40,482 nucleotides of DNA. Origin: JAQUOA01 sp037443785 (lineage in GTDB: Bacteria; Bacteroidota; Ignavibacteria; UBA10030; UBA8401). This document shows positions 17,070-24,830 of the stretch, piece by piece. The notes beneath the pieces are model-generated. The model did no database searches, was not told where the DNA came from, and saw only the letters and a program-made list of their open reading frames with translations. Position 1 is the first letter of the stretch, and each line of letters starts with the position of its first letter. Where the stretch lies: positions 1 to 40,482 of the forward strand of contig JBBINR010000032.1 of the NCBI GenBank assembly GCA_037443785.1. Direction: 5' to 3'. The position numbers were made by a program, and so were the translations under genes.

Positions 17070-18752
17070 ATGAAAAATTATACCCGTCGCACATTCATCC
17101 AAACATCCGCGTCGCTCGGTGTTGGAGCAGTTCTTTCAGGTTGTTCTTCAGGATTATTCGCTTCACATCGTCCGCAGTTTGATATTTTGATCAAAGGCGG
17201 ATCGATCATTGATGGAACTGGGAGGGAAGAGTTTTTGGGCGATGTCGGAATTCGTGACGGTGTCATCCGGGCTATCGGGAAAATTGAATCGACCGACGCA
17301 GAGAGAATTATTCAAGCAGCAAATCTGAAAATTGCTCCTGGATTTATTGATATACACACTCACACCGATGATTCCATTCTGAAATTGCCGACCGCTGACA
17401 GTAAACTTCGCCAAGGAGTGACCACCGAAATAGGTGGACAAGATGGAGAATCTCTTGCTCCAATGAGCGAAAAAGCATATCAAAAATGCGTGCAGGAAAA
17501 CGGGAATACTGATTGTCCATATCGATCTTTCGATGAAGTTTTTTCTGCGATTCAAAAGAATGGTTCAGCGCAAAACGTTGTTTCGATGGTAGGACTTGGT
17601 TCGATCCGGGAAAAAATTGTCGGCATGGACAATCGTTCTGCAACACTCGAAGAGATGGATTTGATGAAACGAGAAGTGCAGAAAGCAATTGAACAAGGCT
17701 GCCTCGGTGCATCGACTGGATTAGAATACACTCCCGGAAGTTTTGCGTCAACCGAAGAATTGTGGGAAGTGATGAAGGCAATTCCGGAGCCATATCGACT
17801 TTATGCAACGCATATGCGCAATGAAGATAATCGCGTACTCGAAGCAATTGATGAAGCGATTAAAATCTGCCGGCATTCCGGCGCACGCTTGCAAGTCTCG
17901 CATCTGAAAGCGTCGTACAAAATAAATTGGTATAAAAATGAAATTGCATTGGAGATGCTGGAAGAAGCGATTGACGAAGGAATTGAAGTTCACGCTGATC
18001 GCTATCCATACATTGCGTATCAAACTAGATTGGCAAATTTGTTTCCGCTCTGGTCTCGTGATGGTGGCACTGAACAATTCATGACGCGATTGAAAGACAA
18101 AAGTATCGTTGAGAAAATTCGTCCCGAGACGCTGAAAAAAATTAATGGGCTCGGCTCATGGGATTCTATAATGATTACCTCAACTCGTTCGGAAGAAACG
18201 AAATCCTATCTTGGAAAGACGATTCAACAAATTGCGGCGCAACTGAATATCGATCCGTTTGAATTTTCCGTTGATATCATGTTGAAAGAAAACGGATCTA
18301 TTGGCATGGTTGGATTTGGGATGGATGAGGAAGGAACGGAATTAATTTTGCGATGGAAGAATACGATGATCGCTTCAGATGGAGGAGCTTATTCTCCTGC
18401 ATCAAAATCCAATCCCCACCCGCGCACGTACGGAACTTTTCCCCGCGCAATTGCTCATTACCAGAAAGAGCGAAAGTTATGCTCACTTCCTGAAATGATT
18501 CGCAAGATGACGTCGCTTCCTGCCCAAAAACTTGGATTGAAAGATCGCGGAACAATTGCGGAAGGGAAGGCTGCGGATATCGTGCTCTTCGATTATGACA
18601 CGATCAAAGACAATGCAACCTATCTCAATCCGCATCAATTTCCAACAGGAATTCCCTATGTAATTGTAAACGGCGTTGCTGCAGTGAATGAGAATGTTAT
18701 TACGGGAAAACTTCCGGGCAAGATTCTCAAGAGCAACTCGGTTTCCGTTTAA
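17070..18752 (+). CDS. D-aminoacylase-like amidohydrolase, Tat-exported lipoprotein
   Basis: This 560-residue metal-dependent hydrolase belongs to the N-acyl-D-amino-acid deacylase branch of the amidohydrolase superfamily. A twin-arginine leader (RRTFIQTSASLG, residues 6-17) runs into a lipobox (LSGC, Cys25), suggesting a folded export and lipid anchor. The barrel carries His96-x-His98 (HTHTDD), His248 (ATHMRNED), His278 (VSHLKAS) and Asp437 (IASDGG). Residue spacing matches D-aminoacylase, where a Cys lies 29 residues after the first His. Here that site is Asp125 (GGQDGES), so the metal set differs from the classical enzyme. Substrate is unknown: an acyl-D-amino acid, dipeptide or lactam is plausible. 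It starts after a repeat-bearing spacer and has no clear operon partner. Confidence 0.85.
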   Translation: MKNYTRRTFIQTSASLGVGAVLSGCSSGLFASHRPQFDILIKGGSIIDGTGREEFLGDVGIRDGVIRAIGKIESTDAERIIQAANLKIAPGFIDIHTHTDDSILKLPTADSKLRQGVTTEIGGQDGESLAPMSEKAYQKCVQENGNTDCPYRSFDEVFSAIQKNGSAQNVVSMVGLGSIREKIVGMDNRSATLEEMDLMKREVQKAIEQGCLGASTGLEYTPGSFASTEELWEVMKAIPEPYRLYATHMRNEDNRVLEAIDEAIKICRHSGARLQVSHLKASYKINWYKNEIALEMLEEAIDEGIEVHADRYPYIAYQTRLANLFPLWSRDGGTEQFMTRLKDKSIVEKIRPETLKKINGLGSWDSIMITSTRSEETKSYLGKTIQQIAAQLNIDPFEFSVDIMLKENGSIGMVGFGMDEEGTELILRWKNTMIASDGGAYSPASKSNPHPRTYGTFPRAIAHYQKERKLCSLPEMIRKMTSLPAQKLGLKDRGTIAEGKAADIVLFDYDTIKDNATYLNPHQFPTGIPYVIVNGVAAVNENVITGKLPGKILKSNSVSV

Positions 18753-18872
18753 CAATTGTAGTAGAAGACTTTACCGATTTCAATATTCCTTTACCTCCAT
18801 AAAAAATCTCACATCCTCATTTAGGGAACATAGTCTAATTGATCGCTGTTTGAGTACTCAATATTGGATTCT

Positions 18873-18901
18873 TTGACGAAAAGAGACTTGAATGTTTTAT
18901 T
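18873..18901 (+). promoter_or_regulatory. Candidate promoter for the CocE/NonD hydrolase gene
   Basis: TTGACG (18873-18878) and TTTATT (18896-18901) are 17 bases apart, 71 bases before the ATG. Small overlapping inverted repeats follow (AATGTT/AACATT and CATTTC/GAAATG, about 18891-18920) and could be a regulatory site. It is a pattern match only. Confidence 0.3.
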
Positions 18902-18971
18902 GAACATTTCTCATGAAATGATTAGGTTGTTTCACAGCGATTTTCTTTTCTAAATAACCAAGCACAACTAT

Positions 18972-20813
18972 ATGAAAAATATTTATCTGTTGTTCTTACC
19001 ATTTATTCTTCTCGCGCAAGAAAAATTTGTTGTGGAAGATTATTACACAAAAGTTGAATATAGAATTCCCATGCGCGATGGGGACTCACTGTTTACATCC
19101 ATCTATATCCCTAAAGATACAACGCAGGACTATCCGATTATGTTTTCTCGGACGCCGTATACGGTTTTTCCATATGGAAAGGGATATAAAACAACTATCG
19201 GTCCATCTGATGTAATGATGAAAGAAAAATATATTTTCGCATATCAGGATGTTCGCGGCCACTTTATGTCCGATGGAGAATATGTGGATATACGTCCGAA
19301 CATTCCCCAGAAAAAATCGAACAAGGATGTTGATGAAAGCACAGATACTTTTGATTCCATTGAATGGATGATTCATCATTTGCCTCATAACAATGGGAAA
19401 GTAGGAATGTGGGGAATTTCCTATCCGGGATTTTATGCGGCACAAGGATTAATTACCTCGCATCCTGCACTCAAAGCAGTGTCACCTCAAGCGCCGGTAA
19501 CCGATTGGTTTATCGGCGACGATTTTCATCACAACGGAGCTTTCTTTTTGATTGATGGATTTAATTTTTACCGTTCCTTCGGGAAACCGCGGCCAGGCTT
19601 AATCACAACGTGGCTTTCAGGTTTTCACCATTTTACTCCCGATGGGTATAAGTTTTTTCTTGAGGCGGGTTCTCTTTCTTCTTTAAAGCAAAAATATTTT
19701 GGCGACACAATTCGATTTTGGAATGATCTATTTTCTCATCCGAATTATGACGCGTTCTGGAAAGCGCGGACTCCGTTGCAGTATCTAAAAAATGTTACTC
19801 CTGCAGTCATGACGGTCGGCGGCTGGTTCGATGCTGAAGATTTATATGGTGCGCTTCATGTATACGGAGCAATTGAAAAACAGAATCCGGGAATTTTTAA
19901 TATTCTTGTTATGGGCCCGTGGTATCATGGAGGCTGGTCTCGATCCGATGGAAATCGACTTGGCAATGTTCGATTTGATAAAATGACGGCGAAATATTAT
20001 CGGGAAGAAATCGAATTGCCGTTCTTCAACTATTATCTTAAAGGAAAAGGTGAGTTGCATTTCCCCGATGTGTTTGCATTCGAAACGGGAAGCAATGAAT
20101 GGAAGACGTATGATGCATGGCCGCCCAAAAATCGCACAATCAAAAAAATATATTTTAGAGAACATGAACAATTATCGTTTGATCCATCTCAATCGAAAAA
20201 TGATTTTGATGAATATGTCAGCGATCCTAACCACCCCGTTTCGTATATCGAATATATCAGCAATGAACGAGGACGTGAATACATGACCGACGATCAACGG
20301 TTTGCATGGCAGCGTTCCGATGTGCTTTCTTATCAAACTGAAATTTTATCTAACGATATGACAATTGCCGGACCAATTGCCGCCAATCTTTTTATTTCAT
20401 CAAGCGGAACGGATGCCGATTTTGTGGTAAAAATTATTGATGTTTTTCCGGATTCGACTAAAGATGATTCCTTAAATGCGGCTCATGTTCATATGGGCGG
20501 ATATCAGATGTTGGTTCGTGGTGAGGTAATGCGTGCTCGATTTAGAAATAGTTTTGAAAAGCCTGAGCCGTTGAAACCCAACACCATCGAAAAGGTTTCG
20601 TTTCAACTTCAGGATATCAATCATACCTTTAGAAAAGGGCATCGGTTGATGGTTCAGGTGCAAAGCAGTTGGTTTCCTCTGGTTGATCGAAATCCTCAAA
20701 AATTTGTGGATATTTATCACGCCAAAGATGAGGATTTTGTAAAGGCAACAAACAGGGTGTATCATTCGGTTAAATCAGAGTCAAACATTGAGATAGGGAT
20801 CTTGAATCATTAG
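18972..20813 (+). CDS. Exported CocE/NonD-family (X-Pro dipeptidyl-peptidase S15-like) hydrolase
   Basis: This 613-residue alpha/beta hydrolase has a short signal peptide (MKNIYLLFLPFILLAQ). The catalytic triad is Ser150 (GISYPG), Asp287 (GGWFDAED) and His319 (GPWYHGGW), with spacing like that of cocaine esterase CocE. The N-terminal segment (YRIPMRDGDSLFTSIYIPKD) and the C-terminal jelly-roll domain (about 380-613, ending with the FRKGHRLMVQVQSSWFPLVDRNPQ segment) complete the PepX_C architecture. Members act as peptidases, acylases or esterases, so the substrate is not assignable. With prolyl oligopeptidase and the D-aminoacylase-like protein it makes three exported acyl- or peptide-hydrolases within 12 kb. 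No Shine-Dalgarno is visible at the ATG. Confidence 0.9.
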   Translation: MKNIYLLFLPFILLAQEKFVVEDYYTKVEYRIPMRDGDSLFTSIYIPKDTTQDYPIMFSRTPYTVFPYGKGYKTTIGPSDVMMKEKYIFAYQDVRGHFMSDGEYVDIRPNIPQKKSNKDVDESTDTFDSIEWMIHHLPHNNGKVGMWGISYPGFYAAQGLITSHPALKAVSPQAPVTDWFIGDDFHHNGAFFLIDGFNFYRSFGKPRPGLITTWLSGFHHFTPDGYKFFLEAGSLSSLKQKYFGDTIRFWNDLFSHPNYDAFWKARTPLQYLKNVTPAVMTVGGWFDAEDLYGALHVYGAIEKQNPGIFNILVMGPWYHGGWSRSDGNRLGNVRFDKMTAKYYREEIELPFFNYYLKGKGELHFPDVFAFETGSNEWKTYDAWPPKNRTIKKIYFREHEQLSFDPSQSKNDFDEYVSDPNHPVSYIEYISNERGREYMTDDQRFAWQRSDVLSYQTEILSNDMTIAGPIAANLFISSSGTDADFVVKIIDVFPDSTKDDSLNAAHVHMGGYQMLVRGEVMRARFRNSFEKPEPLKPNTIEKVSFQLQDINHTFRKGHRLMVQVQSSWFPLVDRNPQKFVDIYHAKDEDFVKATNRVYHSVKSESNIEIGILNH

Positions 20814-20849
20814 TCTGGATTGAAAATATTTAAAAAATTTCGTTCCTTT

Positions 20850-20876
20850 TTGTCTGAAATTTTGTATATTTATAAT
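20850..20876 (+). promoter_or_regulatory. Candidate promoter for the bL38-like/rpmB unit
   Basis: A consensus TATAAT (20871-20876) lies 48 bases before the first gene in a very AT-rich spacer. TTGTCT (20850-20855) is 15 bases upstream, a little short for sigma70. An overlapping TATATT at 20865 could also serve. Confidence 0.4.
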
Positions 20877-20923
20877 CCCAAAGTAACAAAGAATTTCGAG
20901 GTTAATTGTAAGGAGATTTTTCG

Positions 20924-21124
20924 ATGGCTAAACAGCAGTCGTTTGAAGAGAAAGTAAAGAAATTAGCGAAAGAACAGGCCGGAAAAACGATTAAATTCGT
21001 TGCGGCAGTAAAAACGCCAAAAGGCACTTATCGCTTCAACCAAAAACTTGTTAAAATCAAGGACGAAAAGACCGAAGACGCTGTTCTGGAAGCAGAATAC
21101 AAGCGCATGGTTGAGTCTGCATAA
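20924..21124 (+). CDS. Small basic protein, possible bL38 (DUF4295)-like ribosomal protein
   Basis: This 66-residue protein is Lys-rich and starts with a strong AAGGAG site. The central pattern FVAAVKTPKGTYRFNQKLVKIKD resembles the core of the small Bacteroidota DUF4295 proteins, whose pattern is roughly VKSPKTGAYTF followed by a basic tail. These lie beside rpmB/rpmG and were later described as ribosomal protein bL38; I state this from memory and have not checked it. Here it is directly upstream of rpmB (27 bases), and the position supports the idea. The similarity is short and by eye, so an unrelated ribosome-associated protein remains possible. Confidence 0.7.
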   Translation: MAKQQSFEEKVKKLAKEQAGKTIKFVAAVKTPKGTYRFNQKLVKIKDEKTEDAVLEAEYKRMVESA

Positions 21125-21151
21125 TTATTTTTAGGAAAGAGGAGCAATACC

Positions 21152-21382
21152 ATGTCTAAACGATGTGAAGTGTCAGGCGTTGGTCCGTTAAAAGGACACA
21201 ATGTTTCGCACGCAAACAACAGAACACCACGACGTTTTCTTCCTAACCTTCAGGAAAGAAGAATTTGGGTTCAGGAATTGAAAAAATTTGTAAATGTTCG
21301 TCTCTCGGCGCGGTCGTTAAAATCGATCACAAAGAACGGAACCGCTGAATTGGCAAAATTAGTTCGAGCAGGAAAGATTTAA
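21152..21382 (+). CDS. rpmB: 50S ribosomal protein L28 (bL28)
   Basis: This is bL28, 76 residues, a component of the large ribosomal subunit. The signature GPLKGHNVSHANNRTPRRFLPNLQ covers about residues 11-34, and VNVRLSARSLKSI follows. It has a single cysteine (Cys5) and lacks the paired CxxC zinc motifs of the C+ type, so it is a zinc-free form. An AAAGAGGAG site precedes the ATG. It follows the small basic protein gene. Only 8 bases separate its stop from the next gene, which starts a zinc-related series. In several bacteria zinc-free ribosomal paralogues are zinc-regulated, but this may simply be the only copy here. Confidence 0.95.
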   Translation: MSKRCEVSGVGPLKGHNVSHANNRTPRRFLPNLQERRIWVQELKKFVNVRLSARSLKSITKNGTAELAKLVRAGKI

Positions 21383-21390
21383 CTCCTCGA

Positions 21391-21738
21391 ATGAGAAAGT
21401 ATCTCCACATACTTTCTGCCGTAATGTTGATGGTTTATGGCACACTCGCACTTGTGTTTGTGCCGTTACATCATCACTCAGATGAAAATCTTTCAGCACT
21501 AAAACTTCATAATTTTTCCTCGGTTCAGGTAAGCGGTGAAAAGAGTACAATCAAAATCTCATCAAAAGATTGCGACGTTTGTCTTTTTTCACATGTCACG
21601 ATCATTCTCCATGCTTCAGTATCAGCATTTTCATTTGAATCGACAGAAGAACATCAATGTGTTCTCATTTCTGAGTCTCAAGCTCTAGAATTTTTAACCT
21701 CGCATCCCCATCGCGGTCCTCCAGTATTCCATTCGTAA
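21391..21738 (+). CDS. Small exported His/Cys-containing protein, possible metal binder
   Basis: This 115-residue protein has a hydrophobic N-terminal segment (about residues 6-26) that could be a signal peptide or anchor. The exposed part carries HHHSDE (about 27-32), DCDVCLFSH (about 59-67) and HPHRGP near the C-terminus, potential metal ligands. It recalls the DUF2946-like group of small proteins by its layout only. No strong Shine-Dalgarno is seen for its ATG, which lies 8 bases after rpmB, so it might be translated by coupling. The porin, ZnuA-like and ZnuB-like genes follow, suggesting a role in zinc handling. Function is not established. Confidence 0.6.
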   Translation: MRKYLHILSAVMLMVYGTLALVFVPLHHHSDENLSALKLHNFSSVQVSGEKSTIKISSKDCDVCLFSHVTIILHASVSAFSFESTEEHQCVLISESQALEFLTSHPHRGPPVFHS

Positions 21739-21836
21739 TACCGTTTCATTATTCTGTAATTTTTTATTGTGAACTATCATCGATATTTCATGGTAGGAGT
21801 AAAGTTCCTTTAAAAGAAGCTGAAAGGTAAGAAAGT

Positions 21837-22982
21837 ATGCGAATGATTCAAGTGTTATTATTCCAAGGAGTTGTTGTCTCTTTTATCTTGGCGCAAATCC
21901 AAGCAGATTCTTCGGCAGTTGCTGATTCATTATTGGCTATTGAATTGCAAGCGCAAATGCAGAATCAAGCGCCGACTCAAACAACAACTCCCGTTGTTCG
22001 TTCTGCACCGACGACAAATCCAGATATGAGTGCGATTGGTGATTTTAGAACATTGTATTCCACCAACGGCTCGAGGAATATTGAAACATATTTTAACGCG
22101 CTCGAAGTTCAATTATCGTCCGTTGTTGATCCATATGCCTCGGCAAATTTTCTTTTCTCGTTCGGAAGAGATTCGCTCAACGGAGATTTTTCTGCCGGAT
22201 TAGAAGTGGCAACATTGACATCGATCTCCCTTCCATATTCGTTGGAGGTTACCCTTGGCAAGTTCAAGCCTCATTTTACCAAAGTAAATATTCTTCACCC
22301 GCACGCCTTCAGTTTTGTTGAATTTCCAACGATGATTAAAAATTTCTTTGCAGAAGAAGGAATATTCATGGAAGGTTTATCAGTAAGTGTTCTCGTTCCA
22401 AACCCGTGGGATTTTTATCAGGAATTAGATTTTGAAGTTGGAAGAAGTTTTGTGAATAATTCGCTCACAAATGGAACGAAGAACGATTTATTGTATATAG
22501 TACATCTTAATAACTTTTTCGAATTGTCCGATAACTCAACACTTGGTGTCGGTTTTTCCGGACTAACCGGACCAAATGCATTCATTCAACGTACTGCAAT
22601 GACAGGATTTGATATTACTTATAAGTGGAAACCAGTACAATTCAATACTTATAATTCTTTCACGTGGCAAACCGAGGGACTAGTCAGTATGTCAGATACT
22701 GCGAAAGGATCAACGATTAAGTCATACGGTGCATATTCAATGCTCGAATATCAAATTGAAAAAAGGACATTTATCGGAACTCGATTTGACTACGCAGGTC
22801 TTCCGGGAGTCGAAAAATCAGCGGACAGAACAGCATCGCTATTACTTCGTTTTCAACCGACTGAATTTCAAATATTAGCGCTGGAGTTTCAAAATGTCAA
22901 TCGTAATTATGCACCAAACTATCGACAAGTTGTGTTCAGAGCAATTTTTGGAATTGGGACACATGCTGCCCATGCTTATTAA
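21837..22982 (+). CDS. Outer-membrane porin-like beta-barrel linked to zinc uptake
   Basis: This 381-residue protein has a signal peptide (about residues 1-23) and then a Gln/Thr/Pro-rich linker (about 40-62). A long series of amphipathic strands ends in IFGIGTHAAHAY, with two histidines near the end. The barrel begins around FRTLYSTNGSRNIETYFNALEVQLSS. The protein looks like the porin-type outer-membrane proteins that some Chlorobi and Bacteroidota encode beside ZnuA-like genes. Direct ligand evidence is missing. A second ATG at 21843 is also possible. It precedes the binding protein by 36 bases in the same direction, which supports a joint outer-to-inner membrane route for metal. Confidence 0.7.
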   Translation: MRMIQVLLFQGVVVSFILAQIQADSSAVADSLLAIELQAQMQNQAPTQTTTPVVRSAPTTNPDMSAIGDFRTLYSTNGSRNIETYFNALEVQLSSVVDPYASANFLFSFGRDSLNGDFSAGLEVATLTSISLPYSLEVTLGKFKPHFTKVNILHPHAFSFVEFPTMIKNFFAEEGIFMEGLSVSVLVPNPWDFYQELDFEVGRSFVNNSLTNGTKNDLLYIVHLNNFFELSDNSTLGVGFSGLTGPNAFIQRTAMTGFDITYKWKPVQFNTYNSFTWQTEGLVSMSDTAKGSTIKSYGAYSMLEYQIEKRTFIGTRFDYAGLPGVEKSADRTASLLLRFQPTEFQILALEFQNVNRNYAPNYRQVVFRAIFGIGTHAAHAY

Positions 22983-23018
22983 TGCAAAAATTAGACTATT
23001 ACTGAGGAGAATTCTTTC

Positions 23019-23921
23019 ATGAAAAAATATCTGTTCATCAATATACTTGTCATGCTTTTCTTTGGATCGTCGGTACATTCGCAAATTAAAATCGTTACGA
23101 CGATTCCTGATTTGAAAAGTATAGCTGAAGCAGTTGGCGGCGACCGGGTCGATGCATTTTCAATTGCAACCGGATACCAAAACCCCCATTTTGTTGATCC
23201 AAAACCAAGTTATATTCTCAAGCTTTCAAAAGCGGATATGTTCATTACAGTCGGGCTTGATTTGGAAATCGGATGGGTTCCGCCATTATTGAACAGCGCA
23301 CGAAACGCAAAAATTCAAAAAGGAGGAGAAGGATATGTGGATGCATCGGTGAATATTCCTTTGCTGCAAGTTCCTTCGAATGTGAATAGAGGTGAAGGAG
23401 ACATTCATATTTATGGAAATCCACACTACTGGCTCGATCCGCTTAATGGAAAAATCATTGCTCAGAATATTTGCACTGCGCTGACCAAAATTGATCCGGA
23501 TCATCGATCTGAGTTTCAAGCAAATTTGAAAAAATTCAATGATGCTGTTGATTCAAAGATAAAAGAATGGGAGATGAAACTCTCAAAATACAAAAACACA
23601 AAAGTGATCGTTTATCACAATGAATGGCCTTACTTTGAACAGCGGTTTGGGTTGAAAATTATTGATTTTTTGGAACCGAAACCGGGCATTCCTCCGACGC
23701 CGTCGCAATTGGCAAAGATCATCAACCTTATGAAGAGGGAAAATATCAAGATCATTATCAATTCGCCGTACTTTACTGCCGATGCAGCAAATCTTGTCGC
23801 GCGAAATGTGAATGGAAAGGTTGTTACGCTCGGCACATCGGTTAGCGCGTACCCTTCCATTAAAACTTATTTTGATTTGTTTGATTATAACGTTCAACAA
23901 CTTCTAATGGCAATGCAATAA
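23019..23921 (+). CDS. ZnuA-like zinc/manganese ABC transporter substrate-binding protein
   Basis: This 300-residue periplasmic protein of the cluster A-I binding family starts with a signal peptide (residues 1-21). The three metal-binding histidines are His57 (NPHFVDP), His136 (GNPHYWLDP) and His200 (VYHNEWPYFEQ), each in its family motif. The fourth ligand, normally Asp or Glu near the C-terminus, is not obvious. The stretch SAYPSIKTYFDLFDYN replaces the usual motif, so coordination may be altered. The His-rich loop of true ZnuA is absent, so metal preference (Zn or Mn) is unclear. It has an ATG with GAGGAG upstream. The permease gene follows after 10 bases. Confidence 0.92.
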   Translation: MKKYLFINILVMLFFGSSVHSQIKIVTTIPDLKSIAEAVGGDRVDAFSIATGYQNPHFVDPKPSYILKLSKADMFITVGLDLEIGWVPPLLNSARNAKIQKGGEGYVDASVNIPLLQVPSNVNRGEGDIHIYGNPHYWLDPLNGKIIAQNICTALTKIDPDHRSEFQANLKKFNDAVDSKIKEWEMKLSKYKNTKVIVYHNEWPYFEQRFGLKIIDFLEPKPGIPPTPSQLAKIINLMKRENIKIIINSPYFTADAANLVARNVNGKVVTLGTSVSAYPSIKTYFDLFDYNVQQLLMAMQ

Positions 23922-23931
23922 AGGAGAAATT

Positions 23932-24756
23932 ATGATAGACATGTTCACGCAGGATTTTATTTTTAATGCTTTGAAAGTCAGCACTATCATGGGATTGCTC
24001 TTAGCGTACCTCGGTGTACACGTTGTTGGAAGAGGAATCGTCTTTGTTGATCTCGCCCTTGGGCAAATTTCCATGCTTGGGGTTGCCGTTGCGAATTTTA
24101 TCGGAAAAGACGTAACGCTTATCTCAATTATTTTTACGATGGTAGGAGCTTTTTTACTTTCGTTCATCAAAATAAAAGACAAACGCTTAAAACAAGAAGC
24201 GATCATTGGTATTGTTTACGCTTTTGCATCGGCGGCAACGGTACTTTTTATTTCAAAATCGCCGCACGGCGAGTCGGATATCTCCGAAGTATTGTTCGGC
24301 AGTGTCTTTACCGTGACAACCGACCAGATCATAACGATGGCTGTCGCATTTGGAATTATTGGAATAGTTCATGTTGTCTTTCGGAAAAAATTTTTCTATC
24401 TCACAGAAAAATTTGAAAATCACGAAATTGAAGAAATCGGGGTTTTCAATCTCTGGAATTTTTTGTTTTATCTTTCCATCGGGTTGGCGATTGTTTTGGC
24501 GGTGCGCAGCGCAGGTGTTATTCCTGTCTTTTCGTATCTTATCATTCCTCCCGTGTCGGCAATTTTATTATCCAGGAAAAGAACCCCTATGGTGATTATT
24601 TCGCTGATCGTTGCGGCAGCAGGAAGCTTTTTCGGCTTATATTTTTCAACGCATTTTGATTTTCCGGCGGGCTCATCGGTTGTTGCAATTTTAGGAGCGC
24701 TTTTTGGATTGATTGCATTGATTCGATGGGTAATGAATTTGACCTCTGCAAAATAA
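23932..24756 (+). CDS. ZnuB/TroC-like metal ABC transporter permease
   Basis: This 274-residue inner-membrane protein has about eight predicted membrane segments and the ABC-3 permease look. It includes FVDLALGQISMLGVA (about 38-52) and the EAA-like region RSAGVIPVFSYLIIPPVSAILLS (about 187-210). It would pair with the preceding binding protein to carry zinc or manganese inwards. No ATPase gene, normally znuC, is beside it or elsewhere in the window, so the energising subunit must be encoded elsewhere. AAAGGAG precedes the ATG. The gene ends against the convergent minus-strand beta-barrel, with an AT-rich hairpin between. Confidence 0.9.
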   Translation: MIDMFTQDFIFNALKVSTIMGLLLAYLGVHVVGRGIVFVDLALGQISMLGVAVANFIGKDVTLISIIFTMVGAFLLSFIKIKDKRLKQEAIIGIVYAFASAATVLFISKSPHGESDISEVLFGSVFTVTTDQIITMAVAFGIIGIVHVVFRKKFFYLTEKFENHEIEEIGVFNLWNFLFYLSIGLAIVLAVRSAGVIPVFSYLIIPPVSAILLSRKRTPMVIISLIVAAAGSFFGLYFSTHFDFPAGSSVVAILGALFGLIALIRWVMNLTSAK

Positions 24757-24762
24757 AAAATG

Positions 24763-24786
24763 AAATCATAATAGTTCCTATGATTT
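24763..24786. terminator. AT-rich bidirectional hairpin between convergent genes
   Basis: An 8-bp stem (AAATCATA, 24763-24770, with TATGATTT, 24779-24786) with an 8-base loop lies between the permease and the minus-strand beta-barrel gene. A T-rich run (ATTTTTTG) comes after on the + strand. The stem is AT-only in places and therefore weak. Confidence 0.45.
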
Positions 24787-24830
24787 TATAAAATTTTTTG
24801 TCGATGGACTGTAAGAATATCCAACAGTGA

